Source of the DNA: Photorhabdus laumondii subsp. laumondii
GTDB taxonomy: Bacteria; Pseudomonadota; Gammaproteobacteria; Enterobacterales; Enterobacteriaceae
Direction: 5' to 3'
NCBI RefSeq assembly: GCF_003343245.1
Contig: NZ_CP024901.1
Location: 4,402,001-4,466,000, forward strand
DNA: 64,000 nucleotides
Both the position numbers and the translations under genes were made by a program. Below are positions 8,826 to 18,450 of the stretch, in pieces. Below the pieces are notes generated by a model. The model was given only the letters and a program-made list of their open reading frames with translations. It was not told where the DNA came from and did no database searches. The stretch's first letter is position 1. Each line of letters begins with the position of its first letter.

Positions 8826-9564
8826 ATATTCCCTCGGACATTTCATAACAAAATAACAACATACTCGCAGCAACTTAATAAAGAATATTTATGGAAAATA
8901 TGCGAGAAAAAATTTCGTAAAAATGGAAAAAGATTTGATACTTGTGAGTGATATCACTTGATAGAATCTTAAGATTAGAATGTTCAAAAATTTATCACGC
9001 CTAATACATTAAAAAATGTTTAGGTATAAACCGCTATCTTAATCAAAATAATTTACTGGAATATTTAATTATTTAAACTAATTAAAACAAAATATTATTC
9101 TTTATACTCCGTTTTTTGTTAATTAATGGACTGATTAATATTATTTTTAAAAACGATTTTTTAAGAAACAGATCATTGAGTATACCCTATGGATTTCGAG
9201 ATGCATCGCGACGGCAAAAGAACGAATCCCCGGGAGCATAGATAACGATGTGACCAGGGTGAGAGAGTGCAGCCAACAAAGAGGCAACTTGAAAGATAAC
9301 GGGTATAGACATTATCAGCGATTTTTCTGAGAATATCTTGCTCACTCTACCTATCATGCTTTTCCTTTTAAACAAACCACTCTCCGGAATGTATTTATTA
9401 CATCAGCAAAAAGAACAATAAAAAATATATGTGATATTTTTCTATCATCATAAAACTACCGAATCTTTTTCGAGCCGCCTCACAATAATTGAATAACCTC
9501 ATTGTTTTATTGTTCCACTCAACTCATTTTATCAGCCTGAGTTAATGAATAAGGAGATAACCTC
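8826..9564. other. Intergenic region between divergent symporter and kinase genes
   Basis: A 739-bp AT-rich gap. It holds a 10-bp perfect palindrome GTGATATCAC at 8948-8957, about 120 bp upstream of the symporter start and a possible operator, and an ERIC copy at 9181-9307. No convincing gene is present; ORFs here come from the ERIC. Confidence 0.55.
9181..9307 (+). repeat. ERIC repeat
   Basis: A complete 127-bp element, TATACCCTATGG...GATAACGGGTATA, with several substitutions (for example GGCAAAAGAACGAATCC). Confidence 0.92.
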
Positions 9565-11157
9565 ATGGTGGAACAACAATATTTCATTGGTGTTGATGTT
9601 GGCTCCGCCAGTGTCCGTACTGCGGTTTTTGACCAATGCGGCAAACGGCATGCATTCTCCGCTCGCCCTATCCAGCAATTTCATCCAAAAGCTGATTTTG
9701 TTGAACAATCTTCTGCTGACATCTGGGCGCAAGTATGTGCAACAGTAAAAGAAGCTGTTGCACTGGCAAATATTAATCCTATTGATGTTAAATCAATCGG
9801 CTTCGATGCCACCTGTTCACTCGTTGCGGTAGCAGCAGAGGGATGCTCTCTTTCTGTGGCCGAAAATGGCAATCCTGAACACGATATCATCATGTGGATG
9901 GATCATCGTGCCATAAAAGAAGCCATCACGATAAATCAAACCAATGACCCTGCACTCTGCTATGTAGGCGGTGAAATCAGCCCTGAAATGGAACTACCGA
10001 AAATCTTATGGTTAAAAAACTACTTTCCTCAACGTTATCAGGATATATGGCGTTTCTTTGATTTAGCTGATTTTCTGGTGTGGAAAGCCACTGGCGCTGA
10101 TGTAGCCAGTACCTGCACGCTTACTTGCAAATGGAACTATCTGGCTCATCAAAAACAGTTCAGCGAAAAACTACTCTATGATGTGGGGTTAGAAGATTTA
10201 ACAAATAAAGTTCCATCTACCATCATTGAACTTGGCGAAAAAGCAGGTTACCTGACTGCTGAGGTGGCTAAAGATTTTGGGCTGCACACAGGAATCATCG
10301 TCGCCGGTGGTATTATTGATGCTCATGCCGGCGGATTGGCACTGACTGGTGCCTATCCAGAGGGCAGCTTGGTTATTATCAGCGGTACCTCAAACTGCCA
10401 CATGATTGTCAGTCCTCATCCTGTCATGGTTCCGGGGGTTTGGGGCCCCTATTTCGGCGCAATGCTACCCGGTTACTGGCTCAACGAAGGTGGACAAAGC
10501 GCCGCCGGCGCATTAGTTGAATGGTCAATTCGTCAACACAATAGCTGGCCGGAGCTGGCAGCCGAAGCCGAGGAATCTGGTCATCATTACTACCAGCTAC
10601 TGAATGAAGCGGTTACACAGTTAGAAAAACAAGAGATATACCCGACCGCACAGCTTCATATTTTAAGTGACCATCATGGTAATCGTTCACCAAGAGCAAA
10701 CCCTAATGCCAAGGGAATGGTAAGCGGGCTGACGCTGGCAAATGGTCGTGATGATCTGGCCCGTCATTACTTGGCAACACTGCAATCTATCGCCTATGGT
10801 ACCCGCCATATTATTGATGCATTAGTAGAAGCAGGACACCAGATAAACAGACTGGTTATGTGTGGTGGCGCAACTAAAAACCCTCTATGGTTACGTGAAT
10901 ATGCCAATGCCACTGGGCGAGAGATCCATCTCACTCAGGAAGAGGATGCTGTCAATCTTGGCTCTGCTTTGCTAGGTGCCGTTGCTTGCGGTTCCTTTGC
11001 AAACTTCGCTCAAGCAGCAAAATCGATGGTACGTGACGGCAACATTATCAAACCGGAAAAAGAGACATTTTTATTTCATCAAGCCAAATATCAGGTCTAT
11101 CTGCAAATGTACCGAGATCAACAGCAATATAACGAAATCATGCAAACCGGTAATTAG
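9565..11157 (+). CDS. FGGY-family pentulose kinase (D-ribulokinase-like)
   Basis: A cytosolic sugar kinase of 530 aa. The N-terminal domain opens with FIGVDVGSASVRTAVFD (phosphate-1/ATPase fold) and has SIGFDATCSLV and IIMWMDHRA. The C-terminal domain has IIDAHAGGLALTG, IISGTSNCHM, the long NEGGQSAAGALVEW segment, and MCGGATKNPLWL. The length and motifs match the FGGY pentulose-kinase subgroup, related to human FGGY, that phosphorylates D-ribulose, rather than glycerol or xylulose kinases. The ribosome site AAGGAGAT lies eight bases before the ATG. No isomerase or transporter gene is adjacent. Substrate assignment is by family only. Confidence 0.87.
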   Translation: MVEQQYFIGVDVGSASVRTAVFDQCGKRHAFSARPIQQFHPKADFVEQSSADIWAQVCATVKEAVALANINPIDVKSIGFDATCSLVAVAAEGCSLSVAENGNPEHDIIMWMDHRAIKEAITINQTNDPALCYVGGEISPEMELPKILWLKNYFPQRYQDIWRFFDLADFLVWKATGADVASTCTLTCKWNYLAHQKQFSEKLLYDVGLEDLTNKVPSTIIELGEKAGYLTAEVAKDFGLHTGIIVAGGIIDAHAGGLALTGAYPEGSLVIISGTSNCHMIVSPHPVMVPGVWGPYFGAMLPGYWLNEGGQSAAGALVEWSIRQHNSWPELAAEAEESGHHYYQLLNEAVTQLEKQEIYPTAQLHILSDHHGNRSPRANPNAKGMVSGLTLANGRDDLARHYLATLQSIAYGTRHIIDALVEAGHQINRLVMCGGATKNPLWLREYANATGREIHLTQEEDAVNLGSALLGAVACGSFANFAQAAKSMVRDGNIIKPEKETFLFHQAKYQVYLQMYRDQQQYNEIMQTGN

Positions 11158-11200
11158 CCCAGTGAGTACAGCCAACAAATAGGCAATTTGAAAGGTAACG
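11158..11200 (+). repeat. Relic of an ERIC repeat (right end)
   Basis: The segment GTGAGTACAGCCAACAAATAGGCAATTTG followed by AAAGGTAACG matches the right third of ERIC with several mutations. It fits exactly between the kinase stop and the convergent methyltransferase stop. Confidence 0.78.
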
Positions 11201-11201
11201 T

Positions 11202-12059
11202 TCATCGCTTTCTGGCGAGAAGCGTAGCAAAATTTAATTTTATTCTATTACCATTTTCATCTGTTTTATGAAGATGACCAGGGTTTTCATTATATTTAAT
11301 GATTTCCCAGTCAGAATAATAATTCTCCAATTCACCTGGCATGAGGAAACTTTTGAATGGCAATAATGAATATGGTGCAAAATCTGTTTCAATCGGGCAA
11401 ACAATCAGATTAATACCACCTTTATTCGTCTGTTTTTGCATATTGTAAATAATATCGGTGATTTTTTCCCGTTGTAGAAACATCAGTACCACAGTTGAAA
11501 TAATTAAATCATATTTTTCGGTGATATTGTGAGAGTTGATATCATAAACAGCCGTACGGATATTTTTAAATTGCTGTTTTTCTTTAATAACATTAATTGT
11601 GTTAATACATTGCTGACTAATATCCACGGCTGTAACGTCATAACCTCTTTCTGCCAGATAGAAAGTATTCCGGCCATGACCGGCCCCCAGATCTAATGTC
11701 TTACAAGGAGAAATAATATTTGCCAAATATATAATTTCAGAGTGAGGTAATGACAAATTATTTTGTTTATAAAACAGATATTGTGGTTCACATAAAAAAG
11801 AGAGCTGGCATTTAATATCATCACTTACCCATTTAATTTTATGCCAAATCTGTGGCTGAATAATGGGAGGCTGCTTTTGTACATTAAAATATGCAGTTTC
11901 TTCCTGATCACCATCGAAAATCACAAATTCCAGTTCACCTTCAAAGATCTCAAGACAAGCATAAGTCCCCTCTTTTGTGTTATGCCTTTCAGTGAACATT
12001 TCAGGAAGGGTATTTTTCTGCCAGATGGGTATTCGTTTATAACAAATGAGGTCACTCAT
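11202..12059 (-). CDS. tehB: TehB-type SAM-dependent methyltransferase
   Basis: The protein has 285 aa, like the long H. influenzae-type TehB. The N-terminal ~100 residues form the cupin-like TehB accessory domain (IPIWQKNTLPEMF, HNTKEGTYACLEI, QPQIWHKIKWVSDD). The rest is a Rossmann methyltransferase with SAM motif I LDLGAGHGRNTFYLA, then VTAVDIS, and a post-II segment YDLIISTVVLMFL. TehB methylates tellurite or related oxyanions and confers resistance. The start MSDLICYK has AAGGAA upstream. TehA is not adjacent. The gene is monocistronic and convergent with the kinase. Confidence 0.87.
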   Translation of the reverse strand: MSDLICYKRIPIWQKNTLPEMFTERHNTKEGTYACLEIFEGELEFVIFDGDQEETAYFNVQKQPPIIQPQIWHKIKWVSDDIKCQLSFLCEPQYLFYKQNNLSLPHSEIIYLANIISPCKTLDLGAGHGRNTFYLAERGYDVTAVDISQQCINTINVIKEKQQFKNIRTAVYDINSHNITEKYDLIISTVVLMFLQREKITDIIYNMQKQTNKGGINLIVCPIETDFAPYSLLPFKSFLMPGELENYYSDWEIIKYNENPGHLHKTDENGNRIKLNFATLLARKR

Positions 12060-12270
12060 AGAAGGTTCCTTGACCATAAATTACATTTAAAATGCATCTT
12101 ATAATGACATTCTACAACTGTAAAGCTATAAAATCATCAGAAGAAAAGTCTCTGGGTTTCACCATAGCTATGCTTGTAAGATAAAAGGAAAAATGATCCA
12201 CTCTCCGTTAAATTGAACGAACTGACTCACTATTAAGAAACATAGGAAAGAAAATAAGCGCTCATTGATA

Positions 12271-12300
12271 AAATTTCTCCGGCCTTATAAGCCGGAGAAA
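12271..12300 (-). terminator. Rho-independent terminator of the wza-wzb-wzc operon
   Basis: A perfect 10-bp stem TTTCTCCGGC/GCCGGAGAAA with a 7-nt loop, followed on the minus strand by TTTTATC. It lies just beyond the wzc stop. Confidence 0.85.
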
Positions 12301-12306
12301 AGGCGA

Positions 12307-14454
12307 TCAATCCTTATAACTGTATTGATAACATCCGCTAGAATCATAATAGAGACCAGACTTCTTCTCTACCGCGTTTAGCAACACACCTTTAATATGA
12401 ATGCCATTTTGTCTAAACCGGCGAATAGTCACATTAACTTCTTTAACCCTTGTTTTATGATAACGTGCAATTAACAATGAAGTTCCTGCATATCTCCCAA
12501 TAATCGCAGCATCAGTGACAGCCAAAATAGGAGGAGTATCTACCAAGACATAATCATAATGCTCTTCTGCCCAAGATAATAATTCTTTCAGTCTATTATG
12601 CATAAGTAATTCTGACGGGTTTGGCGGAATAGCACCTCGGTTGATAAAATCAAGCTCAGTAAGATACGTTCTGGTAATAATCCCTTTTAATTGATGTTGA
12701 CCTGCCAAATATTCAGAAAGCCCCAGAGATTGAGGACTTTCCAATACTTTATGTAAACGGCCTCTTCTCATATCTGCATCGATTAAAAGCACGCGTTTAT
12801 TACTTAATGCCAATACAGCGGCAAGATTTACTGAAATAAAAGACTTTCCTAATTCAGGAGCAGAACCTGAAAGAAGAATAATTTTATTTGCAGATTCCAT
12901 CATTGAAAAATGCAAGGTTGTTCTAAGGCTACGCAATGCTTCAATAGCTAAATCAGTAGGATCTTGAATAGCTAATAACCGCAATTTCTGACGATGAATT
13001 CGCTTTTTCTGTTGTTGGTCAAGTTTGATCTGAGTCTCAGAGAGTGGAATAGTGGCGTAAACGGAAACACCTATCTCTTCCAATTGTTCGGGACTTTCGA
13101 TTCCTTTACGAAACATGACTCGTATGCAAATCAACCCAGCAGACAATATAAATCCCAATACCATCATCGATGCAATAATCAGTGACTTCTTCGGTTTTAC
13201 CGCTGAACTTTCTACAATAGCTTCATCAATAATACGCACATTACCCACTGTCCCCGCTTTCACGATATTCAATTCTTGCTGTTTATTGAGTAACTGCACA
13301 TAAATTTCTTGGTCAACTTGAACATCTCTGGTCAAACGTAAAATTTCCTGCTGTGTTTTAGGTAACCGTTTGATTGACTGATTCAGCTCCTTTTTGGTAT
13401 CAACCAAAGTTTTACGTTTATCAAGCAACGCAACATAAGCGGGATGTTGTTTGGTATACAATTGCTGTAATTCAGCTTCTTTGAACGTCAATTCATTAAT
13501 CTGTTTCTCAATTTGGACCAATGTCTCCAAAGCCGATTTTGCTTCAAGTGATAAATCGATAGATTCATTCGCTTGACGATATTGATTAAGCAACTCTTCA
13601 GAACGATTGAGCTCAATTTTAACTTTAGGCAAATGATTTTTTAAGAAATTAAGACTACTTTCAGCCTCTTCCGTCTTTCTTGTCACATTTTGTTGCAAGT
13701 AATTTTTACCAATACTATCCAGTATCAATTTTATTCTTGCACGATCATCACCTTCTATTTCAAGCAAGATAATACCGGTATTATTACCTTTTTCTTTTAC
13801 CCGCAAAGCCTGTTGCAGCCCGCGAATAACACCCAATTGCCCCCGTTTAACCAACGTGAAACTTTGCCCTGGAGAAGCTGAAATATTTGAGATAAGCAAA
13901 TTTATGCCATCGGTATCAAATACTTTGTTTACTTGCCCGTGGAAAACCTGATCGTCAAAAAACAACCGATAATTTTCTGCATCGTCAACATATATTTTTA
14001 TCCCTTCATTAATATATTCAGGTGATATTGTAAAATGTTTAATAACAATATTAGGCTTTGGCATACCACGAAGACGGGCAATGCCCTTACCTATCACAGG
14101 AAAATAGTCCGCTGTAACCTGAACATCCAAATTTAGATCCTTTACCGTCTTTCCTAATATCATTCGGGAAGTTAACAACTCCAATTCTGCCGATGTATCT
14201 GACGGTTTTCCAGAAAGCATATCCGACATGTCGCCGATTAAAGGTAATGCACTACTTCTCTTTTCAACCTGCAATAAAGCATTTGCCTTGTATATCGGAG
14301 TCGCAATCAAGGAATAACAAAGGCCAATAACGGTGAACAATAGGGTGATTCCACCAATCACCCAGCGATAATCGAATAAGGCACTAAGAAGACGGCCTAA
14401 ATCAATTTCATCACTATCCGTATGAGTGTGACTTGATTTATCTGATGTAGTCAT
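12307..14454 (-). CDS. wzc: Polysaccharide co-polymerase / tyrosine autokinase Wzc
   Basis: An inner-membrane protein of 715 aa controlling length and export of capsule or exopolysaccharide. The N-terminus has the Wzz-type membrane segment (WVIGGITLLFTVIGLCYSL), a long periplasmic part with coiled coil (about residues 250-390), and a second membrane helix (IIASMMVLGFILSAGLICI). The C-terminal BY-kinase has Walker A LSGSAPELGKSF, Walker A' VLLIDADMRRGRLH and Walker B DYVLVDTPP. The tail carries a tyrosine cluster (Tyr702, 703, 709, 711, 713) for autophosphorylation. It is the last gene of the wza-wzb-wzc operon, and the terminator follows. Confidence 0.93.
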   Translation of the reverse strand: MTTSDKSSHTHTDSDEIDLGRLLSALFDYRWVIGGITLLFTVIGLCYSLIATPIYKANALLQVEKRSSALPLIGDMSDMLSGKPSDTSAELELLTSRMILGKTVKDLNLDVQVTADYFPVIGKGIARLRGMPKPNIVIKHFTISPEYINEGIKIYVDDAENYRLFFDDQVFHGQVNKVFDTDGINLLISNISASPGQSFTLVKRGQLGVIRGLQQALRVKEKGNNTGIILLEIEGDDRARIKLILDSIGKNYLQQNVTRKTEEAESSLNFLKNHLPKVKIELNRSEELLNQYRQANESIDLSLEAKSALETLVQIEKQINELTFKEAELQQLYTKQHPAYVALLDKRKTLVDTKKELNQSIKRLPKTQQEILRLTRDVQVDQEIYVQLLNKQQELNIVKAGTVGNVRIIDEAIVESSAVKPKKSLIIASMMVLGFILSAGLICIRVMFRKGIESPEQLEEIGVSVYATIPLSETQIKLDQQQKKRIHRQKLRLLAIQDPTDLAIEALRSLRTTLHFSMMESANKIILLSGSAPELGKSFISVNLAAVLALSNKRVLLIDADMRRGRLHKVLESPQSLGLSEYLAGQHQLKGIITRTYLTELDFINRGAIPPNPSELLMHNRLKELLSWAEEHYDYVLVDTPPILAVTDAAIIGRYAGTSLLIARYHKTRVKEVNVTIRRFRQNGIHIKGVLLNAVEKKSGLYYDSSGCYQYSYKD

Positions 14455-14515
14455 AAAAAGCCTATAATTACTTTATTAATAAGCAGCAAACCCATAATAT
14501 AAAAATACTTATAAG

Positions 14516-14944
14516 TTATAATTTCCCTAACCAACTATTAGTACTCTTAAATAATAACTGATACACATATTCATAAACCTCGATATCAGACTTATAAGGA
14601 TCGGGGATGACCATTTCATTTAACCAGTGACCTAAAAGCATTGTTTTCCCCCTTGCCCCTAGATTTATCCTATTTACAGCCTCAATATGTTTTTTTTCCA
14701 TAACCAAGATCAAACTTGACTGCTGGCATAATTCACTGGTTAGTTGACGCGCTATATGCCCTTCTAAGGATAATCCATGTCTAGCCGCAACCCTACTTGA
14801 GAATTCATTTGCAGGTTTACCAATTAAAGCCGATATTCCCGCAGAATAAATCTCTTTCTGAGGAAATAGTTGCCGCAATAAACGCTCTCCCGTTGGCGAT
14901 CGGCAGATATTACCCACACAAACAATCAGAATAGAATTGAACAT
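14516..14944 (-). CDS. wzb: Low-molecular-weight protein-tyrosine phosphatase Wzb
   Basis: The protein has 142 aa and dephosphorylates Wzc. The N-terminal P-loop is VCVGNICRSPTGE (CX5R), and the C-terminal general acid is in VIPDPYKSD (DPY). The start MFNSILIV at 14944 overlaps the wza stop by one base (TAATG), implying translational coupling; an upstream in-frame ATG would lie inside wza. A 61-bp gap separates it from wzc. Confidence 0.93.
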   Translation of the reverse strand: MFNSILIVCVGNICRSPTGERLLRQLFPQKEIYSAGISALIGKPANEFSSRVAARHGLSLEGHIARQLTSELCQQSSLILVMEKKHIEAVNRINLGARGKTMLLGHWLNEMVIPDPYKSDIEVYEYVYQLLFKSTNSWLGKL

Positions 14945-16089
14945 TAATTCGGCCACTTACGAATCCACTTAGTTGTTTCAGTCAGGCTATTAATGCTTGA
15001 TATCGTTGGCACCAACTGATTGATAACCCGATTCCAGCGAACAACTGGCGCACTGGTAACATAGACAATATCATAAGGTTGCAAATTGAACTCAGTTCCC
15101 AGGACTAACGCCGTCGCATCCTTAGCATTGAGCTGATAAATATTGGCTATTTTCCCCTTATTATCAGGTACATTACGCAGCGAACGGATAACAAAGATGC
15201 CATTAGCATCACTTGATAATTGATCTATACCTTCAGCATTACCCAATGCTTCGGTCAACGTCATCCCACTGCGATCCATACGTAGAGTGGTTTGTTTTCT
15301 GACTTCCCCCATAACAAACACTTTCAAATCATCATTACGAGGAATGTATAAGATATCGCCAGAATAGAGCAGACGATTTTGCTTCAGATCACCATTTTGC
15401 ATCAAATCTTGGAGAGAAATAATCGTTTCTTTTCCCTTATGAGTCAAAATGATCCTCCTCCAATCAGCGTTTTCGGTTAAGCCGCCAGCATGGTTAATCG
15501 CATCAATAATGGTTAAAGGAACGTTAGTGATAGGTTGTTGAGCAGATCGGGCAACTTCACCTGTTACATAGGCTTTTTGTGAACGAAAAGCAGCAATATT
15601 GACATCAACTTGAGGTGATTCGATGTACTTCGATAACTTATCAGTAATCATCGTACGCACCTGAGTGACCGTTTTTCCTTTCACATGAAGTTTACCAACA
15701 TAGGGATAAAAAATCGTCCCATCAGAATGCACCCAATTACCCGTATCACTAGCACTACGATATTGTCCTGCCGGTATTGTCAATTCAGGATGATCCCAAA
15801 CAGTAACCATAATGACATCCCCCACACCAATACGGTATTCATACTGTTGTAATTCTTTATCTAACTCAGGATTAGGACGTGCAATAGCAGAATTCACCCG
15901 TAAATTTTCAATTAATTTTGGTGTTACCGGATAAACGTTTACCAAATTATTAATATCATAGTTACTATCATCATCATTGATTATTTCTTTATTATAAACA
16001 GTAAGACCACTCCCAGGCATAACAGTACAACCACCTAATAGCATAGAACCGGACAATGCCAGAACTATAATTAATTCCTTAATATTCAT
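14944..16089 (-). CDS. wza: Outer-membrane polysaccharide export lipoprotein Wza
   Basis: The protein has 381 aa. It starts [21 protein letters not shown] with lipobox LGGC, placing it as an outer-membrane lipoprotein. The polysaccharide export domain is seen in [19 protein letters not shown] and is followed by two SLBB-type repeats (VYVTGEV-like segments [14 protein letters not shown] and [13 protein letters not shown]). The C-terminus, [18 protein letters not shown], fits the amphipathic membrane-spanning helix of Wza. It is the first gene of the export trio. No polymerase, flippase or sugar-nucleotide genes are adjacent. Confidence 0.93.
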   Translation of the reverse strand: MNIKELIIVLALSGSMLLGGCTVMPGSGLTVYNKEIINDDDSNYDINNLVNVYPVTPKLIENLRVNSAIARPNPELDKELQQYEYRIGVGDVIMVTVWDHPELTIPAGQYRSASDTGNWVHSDGTIFYPYVGKLHVKGKTVTQVRTMITDKLSKYIESPQVDVNIAAFRSQKAYVTGEVARSAQQPITNVPLTIIDAINHAGGLTENADWRRIILTHKGKETIISLQDLMQNGDLKQNRLLYSGDILYIPRNDDLKVFVMGEVRKQTTLRMDRSGMTLTEALGNAEGIDQLSSDANGIFVIRSLRNVPDNKGKIANIYQLNAKDATALVLGTEFNLQPYDIVYVTSAPVVRWNRVINQLVPTISSINSLTETTKWIRKWPN

Positions 16090-16769
16090 CAGAAATTTAT
16101 CCTTAAAAAATAATAAACAAAAAAGAATACAGAAAATAGTATTAATTATAATCCCCCTCACAAAACTAGATTATAATATAATAAAATATAATATAATATA
16201 AAGATTTTGCTTAAGGGCCGCAAGATTCCAGGCTACTGGTCATATCACTTGGTAAAAACAATAGAAATCAACTTAATAGCTTTGAAAAATTCAGATTATT
16301 AAATAATAGTAGTAGTAAATTCATTAATTATTTTATTATTTAATATATCTTATAAGATATTATTACAAACAGAAAGTAAGAGCAGACCTATCAAATAAAA
16401 GACAGTGAGGATATTTATCAGAATTTATCAAGACCAAGATACATGCTCTCGATGACATTGTGAAGAAAACAGATACCTACTTACATCAAATCCGTGTTCA
16501 TATCATCGACTTTGGTGCTTGAAATGGTGACAAAAAATAAAAAAATAGACAATCAATTCATCAAACAACTCCAATTATAAAACCCTAAGTTTAATCATAT
16601 TGTAAATAATAGCTCGGTAGTATCGGATATTTTTAGATTGTTTTAACTTTAAAGATCACCACTTTGTACTTTTCACGTTTATCAACTACCATTAGCAGTT
16701 GTTTTATATCGCAGTAGAAGATCTGAAAATTGGACATATTCCACAAAAACTTTATCAACTGGGATTACC
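16090..16769. other. AT-rich intergenic region upstream of wza
   Basis: A 680-bp gap between the divergent wza and VOC genes. It is AT-rich, with an AATATAATAT-type run near 16180. It must contain the wza promoter, but no JUMPstart or ops element could be recognised. No ORF is convincing. Confidence 0.5.
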
Positions 16770-17165
16770 ATGAAAAAATCTACTATACTAAGAATCGCCA
16801 GGCCCACTGACAATTTAACTCAAATTGCTGAAATGTACCGCCGAGGTTTAGGATTTATTCTCCTGGAGCAATTCGAAAATCATGAAAATTTTGATGGCAT
16901 CATTCTCGGGCATCCAAATCATCTCTGGCATCTCGAATTTACGCATCATCGTGGCACAACAGTAGGAAGATCCCCCACACAGGACAATTTATTGGCCTTC
17001 TATATACCAGACCATTCAGAATGGTTAGATCAGATATCATTAATGGAAAATGCTGGCTTTATTGCAGTCCCCTCTTACAACCCATATTGGGATATTGAAG
17101 GTAAAACATTTGAAGATATTGATGGTTATCGGGTTGTATTACAAAACACAGTATTCCTTGCTTGA
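16770..17165 (+). CDS. VOC-superfamily (glyoxalase/dioxygenase fold) protein
   Basis: The protein has 131 aa and contains two beta-alpha-beta-beta-beta modules. Module one is LRIARPTDNLTQIAEMYRRGLGF through LWHLEFTHH; module two is NLLAFYIPDHSEWLDQIS through FEDIDGYRVVLQN. The metal ligands expected for the fold may be His (LEFTHH) and Glu/Asp (FEDIDG). It resembles small VOC proteins of the YycE type. The substrate is unknown. A single gene with no operon partner. Confidence 0.75.
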   Translation: MKKSTILRIARPTDNLTQIAEMYRRGLGFILLEQFENHENFDGIILGHPNHLWHLEFTHHRGTTVGRSPTQDNLLAFYIPDHSEWLDQISLMENAGFIAVPSYNPYWDIEGKTFEDIDGYRVVLQNTVFLA

Positions 17166-17253
17166 TTATTAATCGATCTTAAGCATACTTGCCCTAATAA
17201 CCAACCCACACCTACGTTGTTTTACATTACGCAATAACATTATCAAAACTCAG

Positions 17254-17703
17254 CTATTGACACTGAGTTTTGATATATTCTTGCAAGTATTTCGTTTGCT
17301 GTTCGTTCTCAACAATCATTCTTCGGAGATCGAAATAATCTTGTTCAGTTGCTGGGTTAAGTCGTGGGGTGTCTGCATGGCCCACGCTGCCGGAGGAGCC
17401 GGCTTGGCCTTGATGACAGGTGGCTGCGATGCGCAACCGACGATGACCAGCGGCAACATCATTGCGCAGAACATCAATTTCAGATTTGGCATTAGCAAGT
17501 TCCTTTGTATGCTGATTATCCAGTTTAGACAGGAGCCTTATTCGCTCCTGCTGATTAACGATTTCATTCTGCTGCTCCAGCAACTCACTCTGTAGCTTAA
17601 CTGTCGTATCAAGCTGTTTGGTATACTTACCGTAATAGTGATAAGCCAGAAGCGAGGCAAGCGCCAGAGCAATAACAGTATAACCACGAGAGTTAAACTT
17701 CAT
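17254..17703 (-). CDS. Phage-type i-spanin (Rz-like lysis protein)
   Basis: The protein has 149 aa. It has an N-terminal membrane anchor (YTVIALALASLLAYHYYG) and then a long periplasmic coiled coil (about residues 28-90, rich in Q, E, L and K), the layout of an Rz inner-membrane spanin. A nested lipoprotein ORF in another frame (17316-17492) completes the pair. It lies 9 bp after the endolysin gene in a holin-endolysin-spanin order. In phages the spanin fuses the membranes in the last step of lysis. Confidence 0.85.
   Translation of the reverse strand: MKFNSRGYTVIALALASLLAYHYYGKYTKQLDTTVKLQSELLEQQNEIVNQQERIRLLSKLDNQHTKELANAKSEIDVLRNDVAAGHRRLRIAATCHQGQAGSSGSVGHADTPRLNPATEQDYFDLRRMIVENEQQTKYLQEYIKTQCQ
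17316..17492 (-). CDS. Nested o-spanin lipoprotein (Rz1-like)
   Basis: The protein has 58 aa (MPNLKLMFCAMMLPLVIVGC...) and is encoded entirely inside the Rz gene in a different frame. It has a signal peptide with lipobox IVGC and a proline-rich mature part (CASQPPVIKAKPAPPAAW), which is characteristic of Rz1. The protein would be anchored in the outer membrane and contact Rz across the periplasm. An ATG two codons upstream (17498) is possible. Confidence 0.82.
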   Translation of the reverse strand: MPNLKLMFCAMMLPLVIVGCASQPPVIKAKPAPPAAWAMQTPHDLTQQLNKIISISEE

Positions 17704-17712
17704 AATATCGCT

Positions 17713-18114
17713 CTACAAAAGTGAAAATGCTTTATCAATGACCTCATTGCTATAAGGTTGACTACCATTTTCCATGGTAATAATGGACTTAATAAGCTCT
17801 GTCATAAATACTTTATTAAATACATCAACAACCTGATCGCAAGTCACTCCCGTACCTTTACATACGTGGTTAATATAGGCATCAGTATTATTTTCATTAG
17901 TAGGAGCCCATCGTGAAATGATCTCTTTCACTGTTTTAAGGCCATATTTCCGATTGTAATTATGCAAAATTTTAATCATCGCCCGAAGACCATATTCAGG
18001 ACCAACAAACTGACAGAAAGATTTATCAGTACGCTGTGATGCAGGCATCAGACCTTGCCAGTCATCACCCCAACGAATATTACCTGGGTTATTATTTCGA
18101 ATACCTCTGCTCAT
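17713..18114 (-). CDS. Phage-type endolysin / peptidoglycan-degrading protein
   Basis: The protein has 133 aa. It begins RGIRNNNPGNIRWGDDWQG, a signature of small phage proteins annotated as P5-like structural or lytic proteins, and has GLRAMIKILHNYNRKYGL and TVKEIISRWAPTNENNTDAYI, resembling the core of muramidase/transglycosylase-type domains. It lacks a signal peptide, so it would depend on the holin. Its position between holin and Rz strongly supports the endolysin role. The exact bond cleaved is not established. Confidence 0.7.
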   Translation of the reverse strand: MSRGIRNNNPGNIRWGDDWQGLMPASQRTDKSFCQFVGPEYGLRAMIKILHNYNRKYGLKTVKEIISRWAPTNENNTDAYINHVCKGTGVTCDQVVDVFNKVFMTELIKSIITMENGSQPYSNEVIDKAFSLL

Positions 18115-18123
18115 AATTCACTC

Positions 18124-18450
18124 CTATTGTTTATTACCTGTTTTGTTATTAACAACTTTTCTTAAGATCTGACCAAAATAGTCAGTGCCCAGATAACCAA
18201 TAATGACACTGCTGATGTAAGCCAAATCCGTGCTCATACCAAAAAAATTCAACGCATCACGGATAAACCAAGCAATCATGGCACACATAATAGAATCCAT
18301 AATTGTCGTCCAAAATTTACCACCGTTATATCGACCCCTGAGATAAGCCATTGCGGCAGCCAGCGCCGCACCTATACCTTGTTCTTTGACTGACAGCAGC
18401 CATAACCATAGCTGCATCCAGATGTCAGGCTGTTTATCCATGTATTTCAT
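18124..18450 (-). CDS. Phage holin (lambda-type family)
   Basis: The protein has 105-108 aa with two to three hydrophobic segments (MQLWLWLLSVKEQGIGAAL, IMDSIMCAMIAWFIRDAL, and AYISSVIIGYLG) and a charged C-terminus (RKVVNNKTGNKQ). It also has an AYLRGRYNGG turn typical of the phage_holin_3 family. It is the first gene of the lysis cassette. Two ATGs (18450 and 18441) are possible; GGAG spacing favours the first. Dual starts are common in holins. Confidence 0.8.
   Translation of the reverse strand: MKYMDKQPDIWMQLWLWLLSVKEQGIGAALAAAMAYLRGRYNGGKFWTTIMDSIMCAMIAWFIRDALNFFGMSTDLAYISSVIIGYLGTDYFGQILRKVVNNKTGNKQ

Noticed and set aside
16200..16260. Possible JUMPstart/ops element upstream of wza
   Set aside because: A CAGTAGCCTGG stretch is seen but the GGCGGTAG core is absent.
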